DNA of 59,915 bases, taken from positions 1 through 59,915 of the forward strand of contig NZ_WBMR01000036.1 of the NCBI RefSeq assembly GCF_008923365.1, given 5' to 3'. The stretch comes from Actinomadura montaniterrae (GTDB lineage: Bacteria; Actinomycetota; Actinomycetes; Streptosporangiales; Streptosporangiaceae). Positions within the stretch are counted from its first letter, which is position 1. Each line of letters opens with the position of its first letter. Below, piece after piece: positions 9,005-17,686 of the stretch. The translations under genes and the position numbers were made by a program. The notes beneath the pieces were generated by a model. It saw only the letters and a list, made by a program, of their open reading frames with translations. It ran no database searches and was not told the origin of the DNA.

Positions 9005-10213
9005 ATGCGCGACGCGGTGATCTGCGAGCCGCTGCGGACCCCGATCGGCCGTTTCGGCGGGGTGTTCAAGACCGTCCAGCCGGTCGACCTCGCGTCCACC
9101 GTGATCCGCGCGCTGGTCGAGCGGTCCGGCGTGCCCGGCGACGCGGTCGACGAGGTGTTCCTCGGCCAGTGCTACCCGAGCGCCGACGCCCCCGCCATCG
9201 GACGCGTCGCCGCCCTCGACGCGGGCCTGCCCATCGAGGTCGGCGGCCTCCAGGTCGACCGGCGCTGCGGGTCGGGCCTGCAGGCCGTGCTGAACGCCGC
9301 GATGCAGATCCAGACCGGCGTCAGCGACCTGATCATCGCGGGCGGCGCCGAGTCCATGAGCAACGCGCCGTTCTACACGACGTCCGCGCGCTGGGGCCTG
9401 CGCGGGCCGTCCCTCGAACTGCACGACACCCTCGCCCGGGGCCGCGCCACCGCCGGCGGCGTCAACCACCCCGTGCCCGGCGGCATGCTGGAGACCGCCG
9501 AGAACCTGCGCCGCGAGTACGGCATCGGCCGCGAGGAGCAGGACGAGCTGTCCGTCCGCTCGCACCAGCGCGCCGTCGAGGCGCAGCGGTCCGGCCGGTT
9601 CGCCGACGAGATCGTCCCCGTCACCGTCGCGTCCCGCAAGGGCGACACCGTCGTGGACACCGACGAGCACCCGCGCCCCGACACGTCCATGGAGACCCTC
9701 GGCAGGCTGCGTCCCGTCCTCGCCAAGAGCGACGACCAGGCCACCGTCACCGCGGGCAACTCCAGCGGCCAGAACGACGCCGCCGCCGCGTGCATCGTCA
9801 CCACCCCGGAACGCGCCGCCGAGCTCGGCCTGCGGCCCCTCGTCCGCCTGGTGTCCTGGGCGCGCGCGGGCGTCCCGCCGCGCACGATGGGCATCGGGCC
9901 CGTCCCGTCCACCGCCAAGGCCCTCGCCGCCGCCGGCCTCACCCTCGCCGACATCGACCTCATCGAGCTGAACGAGGCGTTCGCCGCGCAGGTCCTCGCA
10001 GTCACCCGCGAGTGGAACGTCAAGGACGCCGACTGGGACCGCATCAACGTCAACGGCTCCGGCATCTCCCTCGGCCACCCCGTCGGCGCGACCGGCACCC
10101 GCATCCTCGCCACGCTCGCCCGCGAGATGCACCGCCGCGAGGCCCGCTACGGCCTCGAGACCATGTGCATCGGCGGCGGCCAAGGCCTCACCGCCATCTT
10201 CGAACGCGTCTGA
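9005..10213 (+). CDS. acetyl-CoA C-acyltransferase (thiolase)
   Basis: 402 residues, the normal length. All three catalytic positions are present: acylated Cys88 in VDRRCGSGLQAV, His358 in LGHPVGATGTR, and Cys388 in MCIGGGQG; the NEAFAAQ motif is also seen. It cleaves 3-oxoacyl-CoA with CoA (or condenses in reverse). GAGGAG precedes the ATG. It is divergent from 3-hydroxyacyl-CoA dehydrogenase (125 bp between starts), and a shared control region in that gap is likely, though I see no convincing operator there. Confidence 0.93.
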   Translation: MRDAVICEPLRTPIGRFGGVFKTVQPVDLASTVIRALVERSGVPGDAVDEVFLGQCYPSADAPAIGRVAALDAGLPIEVGGLQVDRRCGSGLQAVLNAAMQIQTGVSDLIIAGGAESMSNAPFYTTSARWGLRGPSLELHDTLARGRATAGGVNHPVPGGMLETAENLRREYGIGREEQDELSVRSHQRAVEAQRSGRFADEIVPVTVASRKGDTVVDTDEHPRPDTSMETLGRLRPVLAKSDDQATVTAGNSSGQNDAAAACIVTTPERAAELGLRPLVRLVSWARAGVPPRTMGIGPVPSTAKALAAAGLTLADIDLIELNEAFAAQVLAVTREWNVKDADWDRINVNGSGISLGHPVGATGTRILATLAREMHRREARYGLETMCIGGGQGLTAIFERV

Positions 10214-10220
10214 CCGGCTC

Positions 10221-10340
10221 TCAGAACATCGCCCGATGCCGCCCCCGGTAACGCGGGCGCCGCTGCTCCATCGCGAGCGCCGTGACCAGCGCCGTCAGCA
10301 CCACCACGGCGCACATGGCGGACGCCCACACCGCGATCAC
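10221..10340 (-). CDS. small single-helix membrane protein (39 residues)
   Basis: A GTG at 10340 overlaps the TGA of the upstream gene (GTGA, positions 10337-10340), giving 39 codons. Residues 2-24 form one hydrophobic helix (IAVWASAMCAVVVLTALVTALAM) and the tail QRRPRYRGRHR is strongly basic, so the helix would be oriented with the tail in the cytoplasm. The four-base overlap and gene order indicate translational coupling to the 96-residue protein. No family is recognised. It is below the size most gene finders keep, but coupling and amino-acid pattern make it a good candidate. Confidence 0.55.
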   Translation of the reverse strand: MIAVWASAMCAVVVLTALVTALAMEQRRPRYRGRHRAMF

Positions 10341-10627
10341 AGCGCCACCCCCGGCGTGCCGTCGAGCAGCTCGCGGATCGCCATCACCGCGTCCACCACC
10401 CGCTCCGCCTCCGCGACCGGATGCCGCCACGACGTGAAGAACCACGCCCGCCCGCCGTCGTCCTCCCGCGCCCGGACGCTGATCACGTCGGACGGATGCG
10501 CCCCGCAGCACCCCTCCACCGCCGGATTGACCACGCGCAACCCGTCCTCGCTCATGAACGCGTGCAGCCTGTACACCCGCAGAACCACGCCCAGCGCCTC
10601 AAGCCGCGCTCTACTCTCAGGGGTCAT
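10337..10627 (-). CDS. hypothetical protein (96 residues)
   Basis: The start is ATG 10627 with GGAGG eight bases upstream (five extra codons to 10642 are possible). It is soluble, with no signal or helix; visible blocks are LEALGVVLRVYRLHAFMSEDGL, a CCGAHPSD cysteine pair near residue 40, and ARAWFFTSW-like aromatic stretch GGRAWFFTSW followed by an amphipathic helix. I do not recognise the family. It is coupled to the 39-residue membrane protein downstream and diverges from the GntR gene at 10797, whose promoter region contains repeats that could also control this gene. Confidence 0.65.
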   Translation of the reverse strand: MTPESRARLEALGVVLRVYRLHAFMSEDGLRVVNPAVEGCCGAHPSDVISVRAREDDGGRAWFFTSWRHPVAEAERVVDAVMAIRELLDGTPGVAL

Positions 10628-10710
10628 GGGATGGACCTCCACTCAGGTCGGTTCCTAGGCCCCGGCGCAGTGGTGACGCACCGCGCCGGGGCCGCTTCTT
10701 TTGGTGACGC

Positions 10711-10796
10711 TACACCTAGTGACACTCAGTGTCCCCTAGTGATTCTGAATGCCCCGATATGTCCAAGCGTGCCTCCAGGTCACCTAGTGTGACCAT
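10711..10796 (+). promoter_or_regulatory. repeat-rich control region of the GntR gene
   Basis: CCTAGTG occurs three times (10715, 10735, 10783). Between the first two lies the palindrome GACAC-T-C-AGTGTC (10721-10733, one central mismatch). The third copy supplies TAGTGT (10785-10790), a -10-like hexamer six bases before the GTG at 10797, consistent with a leaderless transcript. Autoregulation by the GntR protein is the simplest reading. Confidence 0.5.
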
Positions 10797-11057
10797 GTGA
10801 GTATCGACCTCGACGGCATGGAGCCTCTGTACCTGCAGGTGGCAGGCGTTCTCACGGCACGCATCGTGGACGGCGTCTACCCCGTGGGCCGCCGCATACC
10901 TGCGGTGCGGGCCGTCGCGGACGAGTTCAAGGTGTCCGTCAACACAGCGGAGGCGGCGATCAGGCTGCTCCGCGAACAGGGCCTCGTCCGGGGCGTGCAC
11001 GGGCGGGGGACGTTCGTGATCGCTAAGCCGTCGGACGTCGGGGAGAAGGACGGCTGA
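10797..11057 (+). CDS. GntR family regulator, DNA-binding domain only
   Basis: 86 residues, matching the short YtrA-like/single-domain GntR regulators. The winged helix covers nearly all of it: EPLYLQVAGVLTARIVDGVYPVGRRIPAVRAVADEF, then SVNTAEAAIRLLREQGLVRGVHGRGTFV. There is no ligand-binding domain after residue 80, so it probably works with a partner or as a simple repressor. The GTG start has no Shine-Dalgarno but has a -10-like TAGTGT just upstream. It diverges from the two small genes at 10221-10627, which are likely targets. Confidence 0.88.
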   Translation: MSIDLDGMEPLYLQVAGVLTARIVDGVYPVGRRIPAVRAVADEFKVSVNTAEAAIRLLREQGLVRGVHGRGTFVIAKPSDVGEKDG

Positions 11058-11090
11058 CCGTCCGCGTGGTGGCGATCTAGCTTGGACGGT

Positions 11091-11750
11091 ATGGGCAATG
11101 ACGCTGATGCCGCTGTGCGCGAGCAGATCGCCTATTACCGGGCGCGGGCGGGCGAGTACGACCGGGTCTATGACGAGCGCGACGACCTGATGGCCCTGAC
11201 GGCGCTGGTCGACGACCTTCCGATCACGGGGGACGTGCTGGAACTGGCCTGCGGGACCGGGCAGTGGACGGGGCGCCTCGCCGAGCGGGCGCGCTCGGTG
11301 ACCGCCGTCGACGCCTCGCCGGAGGCCCTGCAGATCGCGCGGGAACGCGTGGCGTCCCCGGCGGTGGAGTTCGTGTGCGCCGACCTGTTCGCGTGGCGGC
11401 CGTCCCGCCGGTACGACACCGTCTTCTTCGCGTTCTGGCTGTCCCACGTCCCGCCGGACCGGCTGCCCGGTTTCTGGCGGACGGTCGCGGACGCCCTCGC
11501 GCCCGGCGGCAGCGCGGTGTTCATCGACAACGGGCCAGGGGAGGCGGCGGCCGAGGACGTCCTCGCCGGGCAGGCCGTCCCCTCGGTGCGGCGCCGACTG
11601 GAGGACGGCAGCGAGTACCGGGTCGTCAAGGTGTTCCACGACCCGGAGCGGCTCGTCCGTGACCTCGAGTCGTGGGGCTGGACGGCGACCGTCCGCCCGG
11701 TCGGCACCGGCTTCCTCACGGGAACCGCCGTCCAGCGCCCCGAGCGTTGA
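11091..11750 (+). CDS. class I SAM-dependent methyltransferase
   Basis: 219 residues. SAM-binding motif I is VLELACGTGQWT (around residues 45-56), with the acidic residue of motif II in VTAVDASPEAL and the motif around FVCADLFAW. The later block LAPGGSAVFIDN is typical of the fold. The ATG at 11091 was chosen because TAGCTT (11078-11083) stands seven bases upstream, the spacing of leaderless actinobacterial promoters; a TTG at 11082 is possible. Substrate unknown. A small-molecule methylase is most likely given the short, stand-alone domain. Confidence 0.85.
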   Translation: MGNDADAAVREQIAYYRARAGEYDRVYDERDDLMALTALVDDLPITGDVLELACGTGQWTGRLAERARSVTAVDASPEALQIARERVASPAVEFVCADLFAWRPSRRYDTVFFAFWLSHVPPDRLPGFWRTVADALAPGGSAVFIDNGPGEAAAEDVLAGQAVPSVRRRLEDGSEYRVVKVFHDPERLVRDLESWGWTATVRPVGTGFLTGTAVQRPER

Positions 11751-11770
11751 CTATCGACGCGCCGTAACGC

Positions 11771-12418
11771 TCAACGCGCCGTGTCGTGCAGGACGGCGAG
11801 CAGGCCTCGTGCGCGGGTGCCGTCCGGGGCGGTCCAGGCGCCGGCGATGTGGCCGAGAGCTTCCGCAGGCGCGGCGTCCGAGCCGGGACGCAGGACGCGG
11901 TGCAGGCGGAGGGTCGCGCCGTCCGGCATGTGCAGGACGGTGCCGTCCTGGTCGTCGGTGGCCGTGGTGGCGACGTCCGGGCCGGTGAGGGCTTCGCCGC
12001 TGTAGGAGCGGGTCACCTCGCGGTCGGGGGTGCCGCTGGTGTTCTGGTCCTGGGCCTGGACGCGGCCTTCGAGCAGGGCCGTCAGCTGGGCGACCATGAC
12101 CGGGTCGTGGCAGCCGTCGTAGGCCCAGCGGCGTCCGAGCACGCCGTGTTCCATGGTGCCGACGAGGGCGTGGTCCGCGCCGTCGAGCGGGGCGCCGCGG
12201 TAGGTGAGCGGCGCCAGGTAGGTGGTCGGCCGCGACGTGTCTGTGACCACGATGAACTCGATCCCGACCTCGCCGTCGGGGTCGTCCAGCCGGAAGCCGC
12301 CCGCCTTGGCGAGGTCCGGTTCGCCCGTTCCGCCGGCGTACCAGGGCCGGGACGGGAGCCAGGCGGCCAGGAGTTCCAGTTTGCTGGGCTTGAGCGTGGT
12401 CTCGTGGATGACGGCCAT
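11771..12418 (-). CDS. maltokinase N-terminal cap-like protein
   Basis: 215 residues. The first 130 match the pattern of the maltokinase N-cap fold: KLELLAAWLPSRPWYAGG, AGGFRLDDPDGEVGIEFIVV, YRGAPL, GTMEHGVLGRRWAYDG and PVMVAQLTALL. In maltokinase this cap precedes the kinase; here there is no kinase domain and the protein ends after a second beta-rich half. Related stand-alone proteins are often misnamed glucan branching proteins in databases. Function unknown; a link to glycogen/maltose metabolism is only by fold. Confidence 0.75.
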   Translation of the reverse strand: MAVIHETTLKPSKLELLAAWLPSRPWYAGGTGEPDLAKAGGFRLDDPDGEVGIEFIVVTDTSRPTTYLAPLTYRGAPLDGADHALVGTMEHGVLGRRWAYDGCHDPVMVAQLTALLEGRVQAQDQNTSGTPDREVTRSYSGEALTGPDVATTATDDQDGTVLHMPDGATLRLHRVLRPGSDAAPAEALGHIAGAWTAPDGTRARGLLAVLHDTAR

Positions 12419-12465
12419 GCCGCGAATTCTCCCATCGAGCGGACAGGCCGTCGGCCTCTGCCCGT

Positions 12466-13017
12466 CTAGCCGAGGACGAGGTCGGCGGCGCGGGCGAGGA
12501 CGTCGGCGCGGGTGCGGCCCTCGTGGCCGGCGGCGAGGAAGTGGTGCCCGATCGCGACGCAGAAGGCGATCAGGCTGCGGGCCTCGACCTCGTCGGGGTC
12601 GTCGCAGTACGTGCCGATGGTCTCGCGGAGCAGGGCCATGCGCCGGTCGTCGACCCGCCGCAGGCGTTCGGCGACGGCCTCGTCGCGGCGGGCCCAGTCG
12701 CGGACGGCGAGGTCGAGCGGGAGCAGCCGGTCGCCGGAGAAGGTGAGCATGCCCGCGCGCACGGCCCGGGTCCGCGGGTCGCCGCCCTCGCCGTCGACGC
12801 GGGCGATGACGTCGTCGGTGCTCTCGCGCTCCCAGGCGTCCAGCATCGCCTCCAGCAGGGCGCCGCGGTCGGCGAAGTAGCCGTAGAAGCCGCCCTTGGT
12901 GACGCCGAGCCGCTTGGCCAGCGCCTCGATCCGGACGGCGTCGGGCCCGCCCTCGGCCAGCATCCGCAGGCCCTCCTCGACCCAGCGGCCGCGCGGTGTG
13001 CGGGTCGCGCCCGCCAT
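12466..13017 (-). CDS. TetR/AcrR family transcriptional regulator
   Basis: 183 residues from ATG 13017 with GAGGTG six bases upstream. The HTH lies at residues 10-55 (RWVEEGLRMLAEGG, IEALAKRLGVTKGGFYGYF), with the usual boundary DRGALLEAMLDAWERE. The C-terminal domain contains LDLAVRDWARRDEAV, seen in many actinobacterial TetRs. It diverges from the DUF2867 gene at 13116. Two 16-bp palindromes in the gap are probable operators, so it should control itself and that gene. Confidence 0.9.
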   Translation of the reverse strand: MAGATRTPRGRWVEEGLRMLAEGGPDAVRIEALAKRLGVTKGGFYGYFADRGALLEAMLDAWERESTDDVIARVDGEGGDPRTRAVRAGMLTFSGDRLLPLDLAVRDWARRDEAVAERLRRVDDRRMALLRETIGTYCDDPDEVEARSLIAFCVAIGHHFLAAGHEGRTRADVLARAADLVLG

Positions 13018-13044
13018 GTGCCCCACCTCACTCCCGGGCCCATC

Positions 13045-13096
13045 TATACGCACCCGTATAAATGGGGTTAACCTGGTGTTGTACGCAACCGTATAC
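13045..13096. promoter_or_regulatory. two TetR-type operators between divergent genes
   Basis: TATACG-CACC-CGTATA (13045-13060) is a perfect 6-bp inverted repeat with a 4-bp spacer. A second site, TACG-CAAC-CGTA within GTACGCAACCGTATAC (13081-13096), has the same spacer length. Centres are 35 bp apart. Both lie in the 98-bp gap between the TetR gene and the DUF2867 gene. Confidence 0.7.
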
Positions 13097-13115
13097 CTGA
13101 GCGGAGGCGGTCGCC

Positions 13116-13718
13116 TTGCGGCTCCCCGACAGCGCGCACACCGAGCGGCCCTGGCGGATCCACGAGTTCGTCCAGGACTTCGAGCTGGCGGACGTGTGGT
13201 CCTTCCGCACCCCCGGCGCCGGCCCCGGCGACTTCCCGGTGATGCTGGACGCGATCCGGACGTCCGGCGGATTCGCGCGGCAGGCTCCACCGGTCCGGTT
13301 CCTGTTCGCCGTCCGGTGGGCGCTCGGCGCGCTGCTCGGCTGGGACCGGCCCGCGACCGGCCTCGGCTCCCGGGTCCAGCCGCTGCGCGACCGCCTGCCG
13401 AACGACCTCCGCGACACCGTCGGCGCCTCCGAGCGGAACGGCTCCCCGTTCACGCCCGTCTACCGGCTCGAGAACGAGGACGTCCGCGAGTTGGCGAACG
13501 GCACCGTCCACGGCGTCATGCACCTGGGCTGGGCGCCCTCGGCGGACGGCGGCCACGAGCTGCGGATGGCGGTCCTGGTCCGGCCGAACGGCCTTCGCGG
13601 ACGCCTCTATATGGCGTTCATCGCGCCGTTCCGGCACCTGATCGTCTACCCGATGCTGGCCCGGCAGTGGGAGCGGGCCTGGCGGGAGCGCGGCGCCCGC
13701 ACGGCCACCGGGTCCTGA
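13116..13718 (+). CDS. DUF2867 domain-containing protein
   Basis: 200 residues from a TTG with GGAGG (13103-13107) eight bases upstream. Features resembling DUF2867 are WSFRTPG, RFLFAVRWALGALLGWDRP, and a C-terminal half ending in MAFIAPFRHLIVYPMLARQWERAW. It may be peripherally membrane-bound, since two amphipathic/hydrophobic segments occur. The biochemical role of this domain is unknown, but it often neighbours TetR regulators, as here. The two palindromes upstream imply repression by the divergent TetR. Confidence 0.75.
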   Translation: MRLPDSAHTERPWRIHEFVQDFELADVWSFRTPGAGPGDFPVMLDAIRTSGGFARQAPPVRFLFAVRWALGALLGWDRPATGLGSRVQPLRDRLPNDLRDTVGASERNGSPFTPVYRLENEDVRELANGTVHGVMHLGWAPSADGGHELRMAVLVRPNGLRGRLYMAFIAPFRHLIVYPMLARQWERAWRERGARTATGS

Positions 13719-14660
13719 TCAGCGGGCGCGCACCTGCCGGACGAGGTCGGCCGCGGCCTCGGGCCAGTGCGGACGCTCGAAGGCGAAACCGGCGTCGAGC
13801 AGCCGCCCGGGGACGACGCGGCGGCTCTTGAGCAGCAGCTCGGTGTCCGACCGGAGGGCGAGCGCGCCGATCTCCGCCATCCACGTCGTGGCCGGCAGGC
13901 CCACCGGCATGCCCCAGGCGGTGCGGAGCGCGCGCATGAACGCGCGCTGCGGCAGCGGAGCGGGCGCGGCGAGGTTCACGGGCCCGTCGAGGTCGTCCCG
14001 GTCGATCAGGAACCGGACCGCGCGGACGAAGTCGTCCTCGTGGATCCACGACACGTACTGCGCGCCGCCCGCGACCGGCCCGCCGAGGCCGAGCCGCGCC
14101 ATCCGCAGCAGGACGTCGAAGACGCCGCCCCGGTCAGGGCTCATCACCATCGCCGCGCGCAGCGCGACCTTCCGCGTCGACGGCGTGGCGGCCTGCCGCT
14201 GCGCCCGCTCCCACTCCTTGGCGATCCTGACGCTGTACGACCAGTAGCGCGGGACGCCGGGCTCACCGCCGCCGATGACGCCGGTCGCCTCGTCGTTGGG
14301 CGCGTCGAAGCGGTGGGCGTAGACGGTCGCCGTGCTCATCTGGAGCCAGACCTTGGGCGGACGCGCCGCGGCGGCGATCGCCTCGCCCACGACCCGCGCC
14401 GACTCGACCCGCGAGTCCATCATCTCCCGCAGGTTGGCGGGGGTGTAGCGGCAGCTGACGCTGCGCCCGGCGAGGTTGATCACGGCGTCGGCGCCGTCGA
14501 CCGCCGCCGCCCACGGGCCGAGCGTCCGGCCGTCCCAGGCCACCTCGCGCTCGCGCGCCGGCCGCCTCGTCAGGATCACGACCTCGTGGCCCGCGGCGGT
14601 GAGCGCGCGGTCCAGGACCGTGCCCACCTGCCCGGTGCCGCCGGGGATCACCAGCCTCAT
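13719..14660 (-). CDS. TIGR01777 family NAD-dependent epimerase/oxidoreductase
   Basis: 313 residues (family about 300). The N-terminus MRLVIPGGTGQVGTVLDRAL is the dinucleotide-binding GGxGxxG motif; WDGRTLGPWAAAVDGADAVINLAGRSV and the block STATVYAHR are typical of the SDR39U1/TIGR01777 clade; KEWERA supplies a substrate-contact segment. The start has GGAGGTG eight bases upstream. The physiological substrate of the family is not established. The stop lies directly against the DUF2867 stop (13718/13719), so the two genes converge with no spacer. Confidence 0.88.
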   Translation of the reverse strand: MRLVIPGGTGQVGTVLDRALTAAGHEVVILTRRPAREREVAWDGRTLGPWAAAVDGADAVINLAGRSVSCRYTPANLREMMDSRVESARVVGEAIAAAARPPKVWLQMSTATVYAHRFDAPNDEATGVIGGGEPGVPRYWSYSVRIAKEWERAQRQAATPSTRKVALRAAMVMSPDRGGVFDVLLRMARLGLGGPVAGGAQYVSWIHEDDFVRAVRFLIDRDDLDGPVNLAAPAPLPQRAFMRALRTAWGMPVGLPATTWMAEIGALALRSDTELLLKSRRVVPGRLLDAGFAFERPHWPEAAADLVRQVRAR

Positions 14661-14770
14661 CGCGCCCACCTCCGCGTGTCCCCGCGAGCCTAACGCAGAT
14701 TTTTGAACACGTTTAAAAACGAGACCGCCGTCACGCCGCCCCGGCACCGGGCGGCCGTCACGCCCCCGCG

Positions 14771-15415
14771 TCAGCGGTCGCCGAGCCCGGCGCGGCGCGC
14801 CTGGACGATCGCGGCCGCCCGGTCCGGGGCGTGTAGCTTCGCGAGGATCGTGGAGACGTGGTTGGCGACCGTCTTCGGGCTCACCGCCAGATGCCGTGCG
14901 ATGCGCCCGTTCGGCCAGCCGTTCGCGAGCAGCGCCAGTACCTCCCGTTCCCGGTCGGTCAGGACGGGGAACGGGACGTCCGCCGGACGCGGGTCGGAGA
15001 ACGTCCGCAGCACCCGCGACGCGACCTGCGGCCCGAAGACCGCGTCGCCCCGGGCCGCCGCCCCCACCGTGCGGACGACGTCCTCCTGCTCGGCGCCCTT
15101 CAGCAGGTAGCCGCGGGCCCCGGCGCGCAGCGCGGCGAACACGAACTCGTCCTCCCCGTACATGGTGAGCATGACGACGGCCACCCCCGGCTGCGCCGCG
15201 GTGATGCGGCGGGTGGCCTCGACGCCGCCGATCCCGGGCATCTCCACGTCCATCAGGACGACGTCGGGCACCAGCTCGGCGGCGAGCGCGACGGCCTCCT
15301 CCCCGGACGCGGCCTCGCCGACGACGTCGATGCCGTCCACCGAGTCCAGGAGCACGGCGAAGCCGTCCAGGACGATCCGGTGGTCGTCGACGATCAGCAC
15401 GCGGACACCGCTCAC
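14771..15415 (-). CDS. LuxR-family response regulator (NarL type)
   Basis: 214 residues from GTG 15415 (GGAGG seven bases upstream). Receiver domain residues 4-120: acidic pair Asp10/Asp11, phospho-acceptor Asp56 in VLMDVEMPG, Thr in MLTMYG and Lys in GYLLKG. LuxR helix-turn-helix at about 148-210: LTDREREVLALLANG and the recognition segment SPKTVANHVSTILAKL. It lies 30 bp downstream of the histidine kinase gene on the same strand, so the two form an operon and a two-component pair controlling unknown targets. Confidence 0.93.
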   Translation of the reverse strand: MSGVRVLIVDDHRIVLDGFAVLLDSVDGIDVVGEAASGEEAVALAAELVPDVVLMDVEMPGIGGVEATRRITAAQPGVAVVMLTMYGEDEFVFAALRAGARGYLLKGAEQEDVVRTVGAAARGDAVFGPQVASRVLRTFSDPRPADVPFPVLTDREREVLALLANGWPNGRIARHLAVSPKTVANHVSTILAKLHAPDRAAAIVQARRAGLGDR

Positions 15416-15445
15416 AGCACACCTCCGGTCACAGCGCACCTCCGG

Positions 15446-17500
15446 TCACGGGGCGCCTCCGGGCAGGGCGGCGGCGAGGGCGAGGGGCAGCTCGGCGAAC
15501 ACGCGCCCGCCGCCGTCCGCGGGCCCGGCCGTCCAGGTGCCGCCGAGCGCCGCCGCCCGCTCGCGCATCGAGGTGAGCCCGACGCCCGGCGTCCACGCGG
15601 CGCCGGACGTCCCGTCGTCGCGGATCTCCAGCGTGAGCCGCTCCGCGCAGCCGATCGTCACCGTGCAGGCGGACGCGGCGGCGTGCCGGACGACGTTGGT
15701 GACGGCCTCGGTGACGATCCGGTACGCGGCAATCTCGACGGCGGCGGGCAGCCGGGGCAGCGCGTCCGGCGCGGTGAGCGTCACGGGCACGGCGGCGTGG
15801 CCGAGGTGCTCGCGCAGCGCCCCGAGCAGGCCCAGCTCGTCGAGCGCGGGCGGGCGCAGCGCGTAGACGAGGCGGCGCAGGTCGCCGAGCGCCGCCGACA
15901 GGTCCGCGCGGACCCGGCCGAGGAGGTCGGTGGCGCGGCCCGTGTCGCGGGCGGCGAGGTTGCGCGCGGCGTCGACCTTGGTCGCGGCGGCGGTGAGGAC
16001 GGGCCCGAGGCCGTCGTGCAGGTCGTGCCGGAGCCGTCGGCGCTCCTCTTCGGCGGCCTGCACGATCCGTTCGCGCGACCGCACCAGCGCCTCGGTCAGC
16101 AGGACGTTGCTCGCCGCGACGGCGACCTGCCGGGCGATGTCGCGCATCAGCCGGGTCTCGCGCGCGTCCAGGGCGCGCTGCCCGGCGCGGAGGGTGACGG
16201 CGAGCGCGCCGATGTCGCGCCCTTGGTGGGCGAGCGGGAAGCGCACCACGGCCGCGTCCGGGCGCGCGGCGCCGTGCGCGATGCGGCGGGTCGCGCCGTC
16301 GTCGCCGCGCATCTCGACGGCGGCGGACGGCAGCCGCAGCGCGCCCGCGACCGCTTCGAGCAGGCCGGGCAGCAGGTGCTCGATGCTCCCGGCGGCCTCC
16401 AGGCGGGACGCGATCCGCCCGATCACCGTGTACGGCTCGTCGCGCTCGCCGTACAGGAACCGGTTGACGAGCCGCTGGACGCGCAGCCGGACCGGGGCGA
16501 GGCTGAACGCGGCCCCGACCGCGACGACCACCGTCCAGGGCCCGCCCGCCGCCTGGCCGAGCAGCGCGAGCACCCCGACCCCGGCGGCGTAGAGGGCCGC
16601 GACGAACGCGGTGAGCAGGACGTACACGAGGGTCCGGTTGAGGACGGCGTCGATGCCGTACACCTGGTTGCGCAGCACGACCGCGATCACCACGACCAGC
16701 ATCACGACCGTCCCGGCGGAGCTGATCAGCTCCCCGGCGGGCAGCGCGACGACCAGCGGCGTCACCAGGATCGCGGCGACGTTGACGACGGCGAGCCAGC
16801 GCAGCACCTGCCGTTCCTCGCCGCCCGCCCGCAGCCACCGGACGACGACCACCGCGGAGCCGAGCAGCATCCCCGACGCGAACAGCGGGACCGGCTGCCA
16901 GGCGGGCAGCCCGGCGTCCAGGGGATTGGACACGCCCGCGTACGCGTCCGGCAGCTGCCCGGGCTGGAACGGGCTGACCAGCCCGTACAGCCATCCCGCG
17001 GCGCACAGCCCGATGCTCAGCCGCGCCGCCCATCCGGTCCGGCCGCGGGGGAGCCGCCCCGAGGGGAACGCCGCCCACGTCGCCGCCAGGACCAGCGTCT
17101 CCAGCGGCTCCCCCATGGTGCCGGCCAGCAGCGCGAGCGACGCGAACGGGAGGTCGCGGCCGCCGTCGAGCGCGACGACGGCCCAGCCCTCGCCGGCGGC
17201 CGCGAGCGCGTGGCCGGTCCCGGCGGCGAGCGCGAGCCAGCCGAACACGACGCCGGGGCGGCGGGAGGCCAGCAGCCATCCGGCCGCCGTGAACACCGAC
17301 GCCAGGACCAGCTCCGTCCAGACGTGCGCGCCGTCCGCGAAACCGGCGCCGGGGCGCGCGGAGGCGTCCCGTCCGGCGACGGCCAGGACGGTCCCCGCGG
17401 TGATCAGGGCGGCGGCCGCCGCGGCGACCGCGTGGGCCGCCGCGCGTCCGGCGGTACCCGCCGCCGGAGGGCGGCGGCCTGCGAGTCGTGGGCGAGGCAC
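15446..17500 (-). CDS. membrane sensor histidine kinase (HisKA_3 / NarX-DesK type)
   Basis: 684 residues from GTG 17500. About eight to ten N-terminal hydrophobic segments (residues 20-320) form the sensor region. A GAF-like domain follows (about 345-460), then the dimerisation helix with phospho-acceptor His in EERRRLRHDLHDGLGPVL, and a C-terminal ATPase with the N-box EAVTNVVRHA and G-boxes DDGTSG and GVGLTSMRERAAALGG. It phosphorylates the response regulator encoded 30 bp downstream. CACAAT stands close before the GTG, which may indicate a leaderless start. The signal is unknown. Confidence 0.92.
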   Translation of the reverse strand: MPRPRLAGRRPPAAGTAGRAAAHAVAAAAAALITAGTVLAVAGRDASARPGAGFADGAHVWTELVLASVFTAAGWLLASRRPGVVFGWLALAAGTGHALAAAGEGWAVVALDGGRDLPFASLALLAGTMGEPLETLVLAATWAAFPSGRLPRGRTGWAARLSIGLCAAGWLYGLVSPFQPGQLPDAYAGVSNPLDAGLPAWQPVPLFASGMLLGSAVVVVRWLRAGGEERQVLRWLAVVNVAAILVTPLVVALPAGELISSAGTVVMLVVVIAVVLRNQVYGIDAVLNRTLVYVLLTAFVAALYAAGVGVLALLGQAAGGPWTVVVAVGAAFSLAPVRLRVQRLVNRFLYGERDEPYTVIGRIASRLEAAGSIEHLLPGLLEAVAGALRLPSAAVEMRGDDGATRRIAHGAARPDAAVVRFPLAHQGRDIGALAVTLRAGQRALDARETRLMRDIARQVAVAASNVLLTEALVRSRERIVQAAEEERRRLRHDLHDGLGPVLTAAATKVDAARNLAARDTGRATDLLGRVRADLSAALGDLRRLVYALRPPALDELGLLGALREHLGHAAVPVTLTAPDALPRLPAAVEIAAYRIVTEAVTNVVRHAAASACTVTIGCAERLTLEIRDDGTSGAAWTPGVGLTSMRERAAALGGTWTAGPADGGGRVFAELPLALAAALPGGAP

Positions 17501-17686
17501 GCCCCGATTGTGACCCGGAGCGCTTCCCGGCGCCCCCGGGAGAACGTCCCGATCCGGCCGGGAAACCGCGCTCGGGACGGCGGGATCCGGGCGCCCGCAC
17601 CATGCCGGTGACCACGAGGCCCGGGACACCGGCCGGCCCGCCCGCGGGGGCGGCGGGCCGACCGCCGGGAGAGCGAGGAGCCGATC

